A stretch of DNA of 64,000 bases from Alteromonas genovensis (GCF_010500895.1 NZ_JAAAWO010000001.1:1-64000), one strand, 5' to 3'; counted from the stretch's first letter, positions 1-9,133 are shown. A program made the numbers and translations. The notes: a model not told the origin generated them from the letters alone.

Positions 1-115
1 CCCTGAACTTTAAGTTCTGGAAGGGTTGTTATAGACGATGACGTTGATAGGCAGGGTGTGGAAGCGTTGTAAGGCGTTAAGCTAACCTGTACTAATTGCC
101 CGAGAGGCTTAACCA
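1..115 (+). rRNA. rrl: 23S ribosomal RNA, 3' end (partial)
   Basis: The sequence matches the conserved last ~115 nt of gammaproteobacterial 23S rRNA (domain VI end: GACGACGTTGATAGGC-like segment, then GCTAACCTGTACTAATTG, then GAGGCTTAACCA). The gene is cut by the window edge, so the rest of the operon lies to the left. The exact mature 3' end is judged by similarity to E. coli and may be off by a few bases. The 140 bp spacer to the 5S gene contains no tRNA. Confidence 0.97.
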
Positions 116-254
116 TACAACACCCAAAAGGCTTTAGGCTGGTGTGTTGTAAAATGACAAGCACAAAACGAATAAAGCAAGTAGAGTGAAAAGTAAACAT
201 GATTACTCTTTGATTGCATTGATATCAGATTTTCCACAATTGTTAACCAGTTTA

Positions 255-373
255 TTCCTGGCAGCCATAGCGATACGGCACCACCTGACTCCATTTCGAA
301 CTCAGAAGTGAAACGTATTAGCGCCGATGGTAGTGTGGGGTTTCCCCATGTGAGAGTAGGACACTGCCAGGTC
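255..373 (+). rRNA. rrf: 5S ribosomal RNA
   Basis: A full-length 5S rRNA of about 119 nt. The conserved core (CCACCTGACTCCAT, CGAACTCAGAAGTGAAACG, GCGCCGATGGTAGTGTGGGG, GAGAGTAGG) is present, and the terminal helix pairs CCTGGCAG near the 5' end with CTGCCAGG near the 3' end. It follows the 23S gene in the same direction and ends the operon, since a strong terminator comes 10 bases later. Confidence 0.97.
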
Positions 374-381
374 CCATTAAG

Positions 382-408
382 AAAAACCCGCCTAACGGCG
401 GGTTTTTT
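382..408 (+). terminator. Rho-independent terminator of the rRNA operon
   Basis: GC-rich hairpin (ACCCGCC, loop TAA, then GGCGGGT with near-perfect pairing) followed directly by a run of six T, placed just after 5S rRNA. An A-run precedes the stem, so it could also act on the opposite strand. Confidence 0.93.
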
Positions 409-429
409 GCTTTCTGCCCCAAAAAATAA

Positions 430-738
430 ATGGGGGTCAGGTCCAGATTAATTCCGAACAACTTTCATCACATCCGACTCAATATTTAGGGTCAGATCCC
501 TATTTATCATTATCCACACTGCTTACAGCAGACAAACGATAAAAGAATGCGGTTCTGACTCCCTTTTATCGTTTGATTCTTGCAGCGCATAATGATTAAG
601 CGTGGTTGTCGAACAAAATAGATGGAAGCAGATCTCCACAATTATTTGCCATAACGCGTTAACCACACAAACGGTCAAAGAATGTGAGTCTGACTCCAAC
701 CATCGATTTATTGTCGAAGAATACGGACCTGATCCTAA
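430..738. repeat. Cluster of GGGTCAGRTCC-like motifs in both orientations (decayed repeat element)
   Basis: This gene-free stretch between the rRNA terminator and polB holds five related 11-13 bp motifs: 432-444 and 488-499 read GGGTCAG(G/A)TCC, while 551-563, 686-697 and 725-735 read the inverted form (TCTGACTCC, GGACCTGATCC). Inside it, AAACGATAAAAG (534-545) and its exact reverse complement (563-574) form a hairpin with motif three in the loop. Similar GGGGTCAGA motifs border REP-associated tyrosine transposase (Y1/IS200-like) genes in many marine Gammaproteobacteria, so this may be a non-autonomous or decayed remnant. That link is from memory of the family and not proven here. Confidence 0.55.
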
Positions 739-741
739 TTA

Positions 742-3183
742 TTAAAAGAGCATGAGTTGGTCGTCGACGATGTCGCTAAAATCTATTCCGATTAAAGGCA
801 GAATACTTTCTGCTATGGGACGGATTTGTTTTTCAATATAGTGGCTATGATCTAAGGGGGAGCTCACCATATCGCTGGTTTGAGGGCCGTTTAGTGTAAT
901 AACATAAGCGATGGTTCTATTACGTTGATATTGTAATGGTGCTTGGCGCTCTGCATTTAACTTATCGGCCAAAATAGCAGCCTTCACATGAGGTGGATGA
1001 GATTTTGTATAAGACGATAACGGTTTTCTTAAACGCTTCTTGTAGACCAGCTGTTGGTCTGCTTCTCCGCTGTTTATATTATCAATCGTATCTCGTATAA
1101 ACTGTTTCACAGGCTGCTGTTTAAACACTTTACTATACAATTCATATTGAAAGTCTTTTGCTAATTGTGTCCAATCAGAGCGAACGTTTTCTAGTCCTTT
1201 AAAGACTAACTCCTCGTTTTCATTACTCTCACCGACGTTACTTTCAGAAAAAGTGGTACCGTCAACCTTATTAGCTGCACCTTGAGGCTCAGTATTTTCA
1301 TTACCGGTATGTCGAATACCGGCGTAACGCTTTTTGCTACCTTCTGATGAACCTCTGATAGTGGGCATAAAGAACTTGGTAAAATGAGATTCAAATTCAA
1401 TTTCTAGCTCACAGGTTAGGTTAAATTCCTCAGCGATGAGTGTCTGCCACCTCTGATTTATGATTGTAGCAAGCTGCTTACCTGTTTCCTTTGGCGTACC
1501 GAGAGAAACATTGTCATTTAAGTGAACAAAAGTTGAGTCTGTATCACCATAGATAACCGTATACCCTAACTCTTCAATCCATTTCGCCGTGGTCTGCATA
1601 ATGTCATGTCCACGTAGGGTAATTGAACTAGCAAGCCTTGGATCGTAAAAGGGGCAACCGCCACTACCTAAAACGCCATAAAACGAGTTCATTATGATCT
1701 TGATAGCCTGAGAGCGGGGTTTGTCTTCTTGACGTTTTGCTTCGTCACGTTGGGCCCATAGACTTTTGATAATGTCGGGTAAGAAGTGTTTGGTACGGCT
1801 AAAAACAGCTCCTTTGAAGCCTGGTATGGCCTTTTCGGGAGATAGTAGGCCTTCAGCTAAACCTAAAGGGTCGATATTAAATGTGCGTATTATTGACGGA
1901 TAAAGGCTTTTAAAATCTAAAACCAGTACATCATCATACAGTCCCGGTAAGGAACGCATTACGTATCCACCAGGGCTTGCAAGCCCGCCATTTGACGGTC
2001 GCACGCCAGCAACGTAATGCTCTCTATGCAGCTTTGGTAAATATACGTTTAAAAACGCGGCAACTGACCCACCGGGTCTACCTAACTCAAGTCCCGTCAA
2101 CGTGCCTCGCAGCGTTAAGAAATCAATAAACTGGGTTTTTTGTTGGATACTGTTTACAAGTTCGCTGTCTTTAAAATTGTAGTTGGCAAGAGACAAGGGC
2201 TCGTGCAAATACTGATGCTTGATTGCCTTGAGTTTATCGTCTTCTTGAATAAGCTTATTTTCGTTTAAAAGCTGCTCGGCTACATTGTCTAAAGAAAACG
2301 AGTCAAAGTGATATGTCATTGTTTTTAGCGCTTCTATACCGTCGACAATGCAGCGGCCCGGTATATTAACCAGTACTTGGTCATCCCACTCTCTTGCCGT
2401 GGCCTCTCTGCCTTGTCGGCCCATCAATAGCTTTTCGTTCTGGCGTTTTGCACGTCGCGCTATGACAGCAAAGTCAAACTGCTTCACATTCCAGCCCAAA
2501 ATAATATCTGGATCAATGCTGCAAATACGGGAGAAAAACAGGTTGAGAAGTTTTTTCTCGCTATCAACCACCGTCAACGTGTAACACTGATTAGTTGATT
2601 CTATGATTTTATTTTCGAAAGTTGGGGGCCTAACTAAGATGACTTCGTTATGACTTTTGCCTGCGATAGAAATGCTAAATAGTGATTCGTTCTCATCACA
2701 TTCAATATCAATACTCACCCACGTAAATGCCGGCAAATAATTAGATGCTCTAATTCGAGCGTTAATTATTTCATTGTCGTTGTTAGGAGAAACAAACTCT
2801 ATAGCACCATAAATGAAACGTTCCATAAGGTATCGGTCGGCTAACCGAATATCGGCTTCATAGAGCGTAATACTATTTTCGGTCGCGATTTTTCTAAGCT
2901 TGTGCATTTGGCTTTCGGTGTTTGTTTTTACAGTAACGACCGGTATTTGCTCTAGCGTTTTAAAGTGGTCAGAGGGAAAGGACACATCTCGGCGCAATAC
3001 ACCTGAGGCGGCTAAGGCACTAATAAGTTTGTCTTTATTATCCATAGCAACAAAACAAGTGGGCTGCTGAGGCGAAGACACTAACTTTATCGTCTTTTCG
3101 TGCGTTTTCACCCATAGCTCAACAAACGCTTTCCCCTTTTCGGTAAACGTACTTTTATTGAGAATATAACCTTGTTTAATCAC
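742..3183 (-). CDS. polB: DNA polymerase II (family B)
   Basis: Family B DNA polymerase with 3'-5' proofreading, the SOS/translesion polymerase Pol II of Gammaproteobacteria. Visible motifs: exonuclease Exo I IDIECD (about residue 158), Exo II around IILGWNVKQFD, polymerase motif A DFKSLYPSII (about 425-434), motif B region KIIMNSFYGVLG and catalytic YGDTDST (about 543-549). Length 813 aa against 783 in E. coli; most of the excess is an acidic, polar insertion at about residues 625-655, between KKRYAG and VFKGLE, which normally are nearly adjacent. The start is a GTG with only a weak upstream Shine-Dalgarno. It stands alone next to the rRNA operon, transcribed toward it. Confidence 0.95.
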   Translation of the reverse strand: MIKQGYILNKSTFTEKGKAFVELWVKTHEKTIKLVSSPQQPTCFVAMDNKDKLISALAASGVLRRDVSFPSDHFKTLEQIPVVTVKTNTESQMHKLRKIATENSITLYEADIRLADRYLMERFIYGAIEFVSPNNDNEIINARIRASNYLPAFTWVSIDIECDENESLFSISIAGKSHNEVILVRPPTFENKIIESTNQCYTLTVVDSEKKLLNLFFSRICSIDPDIILGWNVKQFDFAVIARRAKRQNEKLLMGRQGREATAREWDDQVLVNIPGRCIVDGIEALKTMTYHFDSFSLDNVAEQLLNENKLIQEDDKLKAIKHQYLHEPLSLANYNFKDSELVNSIQQKTQFIDFLTLRGTLTGLELGRPGGSVAAFLNVYLPKLHREHYVAGVRPSNGGLASPGGYVMRSLPGLYDDVLVLDFKSLYPSIIRTFNIDPLGLAEGLLSPEKAIPGFKGAVFSRTKHFLPDIIKSLWAQRDEAKRQEDKPRSQAIKIIMNSFYGVLGSGGCPFYDPRLASSITLRGHDIMQTTAKWIEELGYTVIYGDTDSTFVHLNDNVSLGTPKETGKQLATIINQRWQTLIAEEFNLTCELEIEFESHFTKFFMPTIRGSSEGSKKRYAGIRHTGNENTEPQGAANKVDGTTFSESNVGESNENEELVFKGLENVRSDWTQLAKDFQYELYSKVFKQQPVKQFIRDTIDNINSGEADQQLVYKKRLRKPLSSYTKSHPPHVKAAILADKLNAERQAPLQYQRNRTIAYVITLNGPQTSDMVSSPLDHSHYIEKQIRPIAESILPLIGIDFSDIVDDQLMLF

Positions 3184-3468
3184 GCCATGTTTTTCTTTTG
3201 TTTATCAACGTTAAGTAATTAGCTACCAGCACTTTTTAAAACCTATTGGTGCTAATTAGGTATTAAAAACCAGGTGCTCAGCCAGAAAAAGCTAAGTATA
3301 CCGCACCTCGCTGTTGGTTATCCTCATTCCATTAACTACAAAGTCAGCACATTGTTATAACTTACTACTATAGATGTCCATTCGAGAGATACGTTTGTTT
3401 TTACGTTTAAGCCGCGTTAGAAGTAACGTCCCGTATAATCAATTTTGTATCTTTAAAAGAGGTATGCC

Positions 3469-4485
3469 ATGCAATATCTAGCAGACAAACAGCCACAGCC
3501 TGGTGAACTTGTTGAAATTGCGAACGGTGTTATGTGGCTAACTATGCCTTTGCCGTTTGAACTTGACCACATTAATCTCTATCTCATTAAAGATGGAGAC
3601 AACTGGGTAGTTGTTGATACGGGTATTGGTACGTCGACAACGAAAGTGTTGTGGCAACAGATATTTGAAAAGCTCAATGGCAATATATCTGCCGTTATCG
3701 TCACCCATCTTCATCCCGACCACATTGGGTTAGCGGGTTGGATTGCCGACGAATTTGATGTTCCTTTTTATATGTCACAAACTGAGTACTTCACTGCTAG
3801 AGCGTTTTGTGCGGGTAAAAATGGTGCGCCGAATAAAAGAGATGTCCGTTATTTTAGTCAAGCTGGACTAGACAGTGAGTTAGTTGAAAAGCTTACGCAG
3901 GGAGATGGCAAGGGGTTTAGCCAGGTTGTATCGCCCATTCCAGTGAGTTATACGCGGTTGAAGCACAACGATGTGCTGTCATTTGATAATAATGAGTGGA
4001 AAGTATTGGTTGGAAGGGGACATTCTCCAGAGCACGCTTGTCTGTACTGCGAAAGTAAAGGGGTGTTGATTTCAGGCGATCACATACTACCTATGATAAC
4101 GCCAAACATAGGCGCTTACTCTACCGAGCCTGACGCGCTTACTTTGAATGACTACCTTACCACGCTCCCTCCGTTCAAGGCGCTCCCAGAAGATACAGTT
4201 GTATTACCCGCTCACAAGCTCCCATTTGTAGGCTTGCACCAACGGGTTGATGAATTACTTGCTCATCATCATCAACATCTTAGTGCATTAAAAAGTGCGT
4301 GTGCTACCCCTCAAACAGTGGCTGAGCTACTGCCCGTGATGTTCAAGCGAAAGCTCTCAAGCAGAAATATGGTGTTTGCCGTGGCAGAGTGTTACGCCCA
4401 TTTAAATTATTTGGTTGCCGAGGGAGAGCTAACAAAAACACTAGTAGGTGACAGTGTATTAGTTTACTCAGTGCTCGGCCGCTAA
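3469..4485 (+). CDS. Metallo-beta-lactamase-fold hydrolase
   Basis: Zinc-dependent hydrolase of the MBL superfamily, 338 aa. The signature THLHPDHIG lies at about residues 79-87 (HxHxDH), followed by GRGHSPEHACLY (third histidine, about 187), SGDH (about 202-205) and a late LPAHK histidine (about 247). The C-terminal ~80 residues resemble the winged-helix cap of LACTB2-type members. Substrate is unknown; thioester or glyoxalase II-like activity is possible. The ATG start is well placed behind AGAGG. It converges on the histidine kinase gene with 88 bp between stops. No signal peptide, so cytoplasmic. Confidence 0.85.
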   Translation: MQYLADKQPQPGELVEIANGVMWLTMPLPFELDHINLYLIKDGDNWVVVDTGIGTSTTKVLWQQIFEKLNGNISAVIVTHLHPDHIGLAGWIADEFDVPFYMSQTEYFTARAFCAGKNGAPNKRDVRYFSQAGLDSELVEKLTQGDGKGFSQVVSPIPVSYTRLKHNDVLSFDNNEWKVLVGRGHSPEHACLYCESKGVLISGDHILPMITPNIGAYSTEPDALTLNDYLTTLPPFKALPEDTVVLPAHKLPFVGLHQRVDELLAHHHQHLSALKSACATPQTVAELLPVMFKRKLSSRNMVFAVAECYAHLNYLVAEGELTKTLVGDSVLVYSVLGR

Positions 4486-4573
4486 ACTGACAGCAACTCA
4501 CTGAGAGCGGCTAAACTAACCGGCGAATGTATAATAAGAAAATTGCTTATTGCGTGTTTGTTTTTCGTTAGCG

Positions 4574-5884
4574 CTATTTTGAAAACGCTTCAGTCGCGGG
4601 CTCTGAATTATCAGTAGAGAAAGATTGCGGGGGGCTTTTGGGGATCGTAATTTGCACAACGGTGCCTTTTCCTTCTTTACTGCTTATAGACACTTTTCCC
4701 TGGTGTTTCTCTATTGCGGTATAGGCAACGGATAAACCCAACCCCTGGCCTTGCCCTTCCGGTTTTGTAGTAAAGAAAGGTTCAAATATACGCTTTAGAT
4801 TTTGTTCGGCAATACCACATCCACTGTCTAAAATTTTAAACGCGATATCATTGTCATTTTCGATAATGCTTAGCTTTATAAAGCCTTTATCTTCAATGGC
4901 TTGGGCTGCGTTAACCATCACGTTCATCAGTGCTTGCTTAAGCGTGCCAGGGTCGCCGATGACTTCTAGCTTTTCCTTAGCACATTCAAACTTATACTCA
5001 GGCTTTGCATACTGCGCCGATATTAACGTAATAAGCTGTTTTGCCACGCTGCATACTTCAATGTTTTGATAGCCATCAGCGGTCTCTAAAGAAAAGTTCT
5101 TAAGGTTCTCAACGATGTCTCGCACACGACTTAAGCCTTCGCTCGACTCATCAATAAGCTCAGTAATATCGTCTTTTAGCAGAGCATAGTGATTACTTTC
5201 AAACAGAGATTGCATCTGCTCTTGCATCTCTTCAGTAAAGTGGGTGATTTGCGATTCTACACCATCACATATCGCTAAAAGGTGAGAGGCATATTGAGAC
5301 AAGGTATCTAAGTTTGCCGTAACAAAGCCAATAGGATTATTGATTTCATGAGCGATACCTGCAGCTAGCTGTCCCGTAGAGGCCATTTTTTCAGCTTGAA
5401 TAAGCTGGCTTTGTGCGGTGTCCAGTTTTCTGATGAGTTTGCGCTGTTCAGCGTGTTCTTTTTTAAGCGCTTGAGAAAGCTTTTGCTGGGCACGAAAATA
5501 GCTGGCTTGGGCCGTCACATCTTGAAGGAATATACAGGCTAACTTTCTATCAGATGTATTATCTTTTATAGGAATAATTTCCATATTTTGATACATCTGG
5601 GTTTCTTCACCCGTAATAGGGCGGCTACTTTTAAACGGGAAAATGTGGGGCCGTTGTTCCCAATAACTAAAGCTGGGGTGTTGCAATACAAACACCGACT
5701 TAAGTCGCCGTTTAAGGAACTTTCCTTGGCCTTTGAATAATTCAGTAACAGGCTGTTCTTTGTAATCTTTTCGCAACTCGTGTGGCAAGCGGTCTAAAAA
5801 AAAGTCATTCAAGTAAACCACGTTGAATGCTTCGTCAACGATGCCGATCCCGACGGGAAGTTTACTAACGAGTTGCTCGAACAT
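4574..5884 (-). CDS. PAS-domain sensor histidine kinase
   Basis: Last gene of a three-gene coupled operon. A PAS domain occupies about residues 1-125 (LPVGIGIVDEAFNVVYLND), a coiled-coil linker about 130-165, the dimerisation and phosphoacceptor box AAGIAHEINNPIGF about 174-188, and an HATPase domain with N-box (NVMVNAAQAI, about 318-328), G1 DSGCGIAE and G2 GQGQGLGLSVAY. The H-box with INNPIGF is typical of HPK4-type kinases. There are no transmembrane segments, so it senses in the cytoplasm, perhaps through a PAS ligand. Its ATG overlaps the CheC stop by one base (TAATG), which implies translational coupling. The likely partner is the receiver protein encoded two genes upstream. Confidence 0.9.
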   Translation of the reverse strand: MFEQLVSKLPVGIGIVDEAFNVVYLNDFFLDRLPHELRKDYKEQPVTELFKGQGKFLKRRLKSVFVLQHPSFSYWEQRPHIFPFKSSRPITGEETQMYQNMEIIPIKDNTSDRKLACIFLQDVTAQASYFRAQQKLSQALKKEHAEQRKLIRKLDTAQSQLIQAEKMASTGQLAAGIAHEINNPIGFVTANLDTLSQYASHLLAICDGVESQITHFTEEMQEQMQSLFESNHYALLKDDITELIDESSEGLSRVRDIVENLKNFSLETADGYQNIEVCSVAKQLITLISAQYAKPEYKFECAKEKLEVIGDPGTLKQALMNVMVNAAQAIEDKGFIKLSIIENDNDIAFKILDSGCGIAEQNLKRIFEPFFTTKPEGQGQGLGLSVAYTAIEKHQGKVSISSKEGKGTVVQITIPKSPPQSFSTDNSEPATEAFSK

Positions 5885-6468
5885 TACCCGAGTAACTCAT
5901 CCAATGTGTCTTTCATTCTGATGAGAGATTCATCGTCTAAACAAAAAACAACGCGCATACTGAATGATGATATGGCAATGATAAATTGCACCTCCATCAC
6001 TAAGGTATGCTGCCACTGCAGGTCGCTAAAGTTGGACTTTTCAGGTTGAAATAGGGTTGGCATATTTAAGTTAGTGGTCAGCTCTAGCTGATCAGACAGC
6101 CCCGCTAAGCAAGCACCTGCAAGAATGTTACAAAGCTCGAGTATGATTTCTTGAATGTCTTCTTTTGTAAGAGGCTCTTCGTAGTCCATCAACTTTGCCA
6201 CTTCAACCAGACCAGACTGTGATAGCACCGACATGACTTCGCCATGGATATCACCCAAAAATGACTGGCGCGTATAAAAGGCGTCTTTTGTTTCAAACAG
6301 CAAACCATACAGTTCGTTTGGTGTCACCGTAGAAATTTTTGGGATAGAAATGTCAATTTTCGTTTCAATGAGTTGAGCCAGTGAATTTGCAGCTTGCCCC
6401 ATTGATATATTGAGCAACTCTTGCAGCGCATCTCTTTGATCTTCGTCAAGTGGTAACACAATACTCAT
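5884..6468 (-). CDS. CheC/CheX-like response-regulator phosphatase
   Basis: A 194 aa protein of the CheC-FliY-CheX fold, which dephosphorylates receiver domains. Both phosphatase signatures can be read: D-x3-E-x2-N-x22-P starting at DALQELLN near residue 13, and a second E-x3-E-x2-N-x22-P starting at EIILELCN near residue 106. The second has Glu in the first position, where Asp or Ser is usual. It sits between a stand-alone receiver and a kinase; its ATG overlaps the stop of the receiver gene (ATGA) and its stop overlaps the kinase start. I infer that it resets the neighbouring receiver. No flagellar or che genes lie nearby. Confidence 0.85.
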   Translation of the reverse strand: MSIVLPLDEDQRDALQELLNISMGQAANSLAQLIETKIDISIPKISTVTPNELYGLLFETKDAFYTRQSFLGDIHGEVMSVLSQSGLVEVAKLMDYEEPLTKEDIQEIILELCNILAGACLAGLSDQLELTTNLNMPTLFQPEKSNFSDLQWQHTLVMEVQFIIAISSFSMRVVFCLDDESLIRMKDTLDELLG

Positions 6469-6830
6469 AAGTACCCCAATTCGAACATCGCCATAGCGAG
6501 CTCTTCTTTGTCTAGTGGTTTTCTCAAAAAGCGTTTTGCGCCAAGGGATATCACAATCTTCTGTTTCTCTGGCTGAAAATCAGCACTGATAACAATGACG
6601 TTAAGTGTACTTGCTCGATCATGAAGGTATTCCAACACGCCAACGCCATCTACCTCAGGCATAGTGAGGTCGAGCAATAGTAGATCAAACGTTGTTTCTG
6701 CTAGCAAGTTTATGGCCTCTTGGCCATTCGTTGCTTCACTAATGGTATAGTCTAAATCTTGTGGCAATGCACGAATAACACTGCGTCTAGACAGCTTAGA
6801 ATCATCAGCAACTAAAACAGATATCGACAT
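6465..6830 (-). CDS. Single-domain response regulator (CheY-like)
   Basis: A receiver domain alone, about 121 aa. Acidic pocket D9/D10 (VLVADDSKLSRR), phosphoacceptor Asp near residue 53 (LLLLDLTMPEVDG), Ser/Thr switch (VIVISAD) and conserved Lys in FLRKPLDKEEL. An upstream in-frame extension to 7010 exists, but the ATG at 6830 has GGGAG at good spacing and starts exactly at the fold, so I chose it. With no output domain it must act by protein contact, probably on the co-encoded CheC-like protein and histidine kinase. It is the first gene of the operon. Confidence 0.88.
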   Translation of the reverse strand: MSISVLVADDSKLSRRSVIRALPQDLDYTISEATNGQEAINLLAETTFDLLLLDLTMPEVDGVGVLEYLHDRASTLNVIVISADFQPEKQKIVISLGAKRFLRKPLDKEELAMAMFELGYL

Positions 6831-7086
6831 TAAAAAATCTCCCAGATGGCATCCATCGTGTCTGCACAGTAGTAAAGTATGTGCAAGATTAGCGTTACTG
6901 CAACAATCTATGAGAAAAAGTTTGCAGTTAGCCGTACTTTCAACAATTGAGATTATATGGCAAAAGTGACTTTTGTGCGTATTATACTTTAAGTCTAAAA
7001 GTGGGGACAAAGGGGCAAATGAAGATGCTTATAGGGGGGCGAATTTGTGCGCCGTGTTATTCAGCGCACATGAATAGGGTTAGTGG

Positions 7087-8268
7087 TTAAGCGTTTTGGG
7101 CTTTTTCCATCTTTTCTAGGGCTTCTGGTATTGCATCAATATACCTTTGCACATCGCTAATTGTGCCCATGCTAACCCGAGACCAATTGTTGTAGCTTCT
7201 GTAAATACCTCGGATCAATATGTCTTTTTCAGCCATTGCACGTCTGAAGTGTTCAGCATTTCCACTTCCTAAATTGACAAATACAAAATTAGTACTCGAT
7301 GATGCGGCTGTCAAACCGTTAGCTTTCACAGCATCCATCACCATAGCGCGTCCCTGTAAAATTTTATCTTTAGAGAACGTGAGAAATGCATCATCGTTGT
7401 AGCTTGCAATCGCTGCCGCAAGACCGGCTTGGTTTAACGTGTAATTACCCATCCCGTATTGATTTACCCATTCAGTATTTTGTTCTGATGCTATTAGGTA
7501 ACCCACCCGCATACCCGCAAGGCCATAAATTTTCGAGAAGGTACGAGCCACGACAATATTGTGGCCAGCTTTAACTAGTGGGATCATGGTGTGTGCCGAT
7601 GGATCATCGGTAAGTTCGTTGTATGCTTCATCTACCAGCACCAGCGTTTTCTTAGAGGCTTTAATGCAAAACTCTTTCAGCGCTTTAGGGTCTAAAATTT
7701 TTCCAGTTGGGTTATTAGGATTACATATGTGCACCATACAAATAGAGCCATCGATAGCGTTGTAAATAGCGTCTAAATCAATATCTAGCGCGGGCGTATT
7801 AGCTACGCGGATAATTTCATGACCCCCTTGTTTTTCAGGTGCTTTGGATGTGGTGTCCCAAAATAGATCAGGCCCTAAAATATTGCCCTTTTGACTAGCC
7901 GCTAACGCGGTATAAGATAAAATTGGGCTTGAGCCTGCGCTCAACGATATGTTTGTTTTTTCAATGCCGTGTCGCTCTGCAATCATGTCTATTAATCTCA
8001 TGGCTGCAGGGTAGGCATAGTATGCACCACCTTGCACTGCAGCATCCGATATAGCTTTAAGTGCAGCGGGGCTCGGTCCAAATGGATTTTCGTTGGCATT
8101 GAGCTTAGCTACGCCAGGCTTAGGGCCGTAGCGAAGTGGCGGTTGATTTTTTAATGCCTGAGCGGTAGCTGCTTGAGCGCCTAGGGTGGTAATAATGCCG
8201 CTTGCTCCTACAGCTGTGGCCGCGGCGCTTCCGCCAAGAAATAAACGTCTTGAGCGATTCATAGTCAT
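7087..8268 (-). CDS. Tat-exported PLP-dependent aminotransferase (HisC-like)
   Basis: Fold-type I aminotransferase, 393 aa, closest in pattern to histidinol-phosphate aminotransferases: LNANENPFGPSPAAL near the N-terminus, NPNNPTGK, DEAYNEL and the PLP lysine in RTFSKIYGLAGMRVGY (about residue 243). Unusually it begins with a twin-arginine signal (NRSRRLFLGG, then an Ala-rich hydrophobic stretch to about residue 37), so the folded PLP enzyme should reach the periplasm. It is therefore unlikely to be the biosynthetic HisC. It lies 43 bp after the TSUP permease gene in the same direction, probably one operon. The natural substrate is not known. Confidence 0.85.
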   Translation of the reverse strand: MTMNRSRRLFLGGSAAATAVGASGIITTLGAQAATAQALKNQPPLRYGPKPGVAKLNANENPFGPSPAALKAISDAAVQGGAYYAYPAAMRLIDMIAERHGIEKTNISLSAGSSPILSYTALAASQKGNILGPDLFWDTTSKAPEKQGGHEIIRVANTPALDIDLDAIYNAIDGSICMVHICNPNNPTGKILDPKALKEFCIKASKKTLVLVDEAYNELTDDPSAHTMIPLVKAGHNIVVARTFSKIYGLAGMRVGYLIASEQNTEWVNQYGMGNYTLNQAGLAAAIASYNDDAFLTFSKDKILQGRAMVMDAVKANGLTAASSSTNFVFVNLGSGNAEHFRRAMAEKDILIRGIYRSYNNWSRVSMGTISDVQRYIDAIPEALEKMEKAQNA

Positions 8269-8311
8269 GGTGTTATTCCTTTTTCTTCATCATTAATTTT
8301 TTGCTTCACGC

Positions 8312-9133
8312 CTACATTGCTTTATAGAACATAGCGCTAGACACAAGCACGAGATAGATACCAAATAAGCGATTCAGTCTTTTTTCACTAAAGTTATGAG
8401 CCATTTTTGCTCCTATAGGCGCGGTAAAAATAGCGCCAATGCTAATAGCCACAAGAGCAGGTAGATTAATGTAGCCTACGGTACCAAACGGCAGTGCGCC
8501 GGTTTGGGAATGCGTCATAAATAAAAAACCGATAGCACCGGGCAACCCAATTAAAAAGCCAACGCCTGCAGCGGTAGCTACAGCTTGCTGAATACTGCGT
8601 TTGCACATCACCATGGTGATTACGGTTGGTGTGCCGCCACCAATACCCAGCAATGCAGAAAAGCCTCCTAGTACGAAGGCAAGCAACGCTTTACCCTTTC
8701 CCGTGGGCATCGCGAATACAAGGCCTGGTCGAACGACGAATTCAGGAAATAAAAAATACACCGAGTACAATAATACTCCGGCCGCGAATACCACGGTGAG
8801 GCCGTTAGCGCTGGTATAACTTGCTATCGCCACTCCACCTATTACACCCAGCACAAGCCAAATGCTCCACGAGCGAAGTATGTCGAAGTCCACAGCGCCT
8901 TTAGCTTTATGGGCCATGACAGAACGAGCACTTGAAACAACAATAGAGGCTAACGAGGTTCCAATGGCCACTTTTACCAATGCCTCTGAAGGAGGAGTGA
9001 AGAAAGGAAATACGGCTAAAAGGGCAGGTACTACAACAAAGCCTCCACCATTGCCGAACAGGCCTGCAGTTATTCCCGCAATTGCACCTGTTGCACACAA
9101 TGTAACTACAAACAACAGTAGTTCTATTTCCAT
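8312..9133 (-). CDS. TSUP (TauE/SafE) family membrane permease
   Basis: A 273 aa integral membrane protein with about eight hydrophobic helices and the glycine-rich duplicated pattern of the TauE/SafE family (ITAGLFGNGGGFVVVPAL near the N-terminus and LGGFSALLGIGGGTPTV in the second half). Family members export sulfite, sulfoacetate or other organosulfur and organic anions; the substrate here cannot be read from sequence. It is first in a two-gene operon with the Tat-exported aminotransferase, which hints at handling of an amino-acid-derived anion such as a sulfonate. That link is inference. Confidence 0.85.
   Translation of the reverse strand: MEIELLLFVVTLCATGAIAGITAGLFGNGGGFVVVPALLAVFPFFTPPSEALVKVAIGTSLASIVVSSARSVMAHKAKGAVDFDILRSWSIWLVLGVIGGVAIASYTSANGLTVVFAAGVLLYSVYFLFPEFVVRPGLVFAMPTGKGKALLAFVLGGFSALLGIGGGTPTVITMVMCKRSIQQAVATAAGVGFLIGLPGAIGFLFMTHSQTGALPFGTVGYINLPALVAISIGAIFTAPIGAKMAHNFSEKRLNRLFGIYLVLVSSAMFYKAM

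Noticed and set aside
109..294. Minus-strand open frame over the 23S-5S spacer
   Set aside because: It runs antisense across rRNA sequence and has no protein-like composition.
7047..7069. GTGCGC/GCGCAC hairpin after the aminotransferase gene
   Set aside because: Stem of only 6 bp and no T-run in either direction; too weak to call a terminator.
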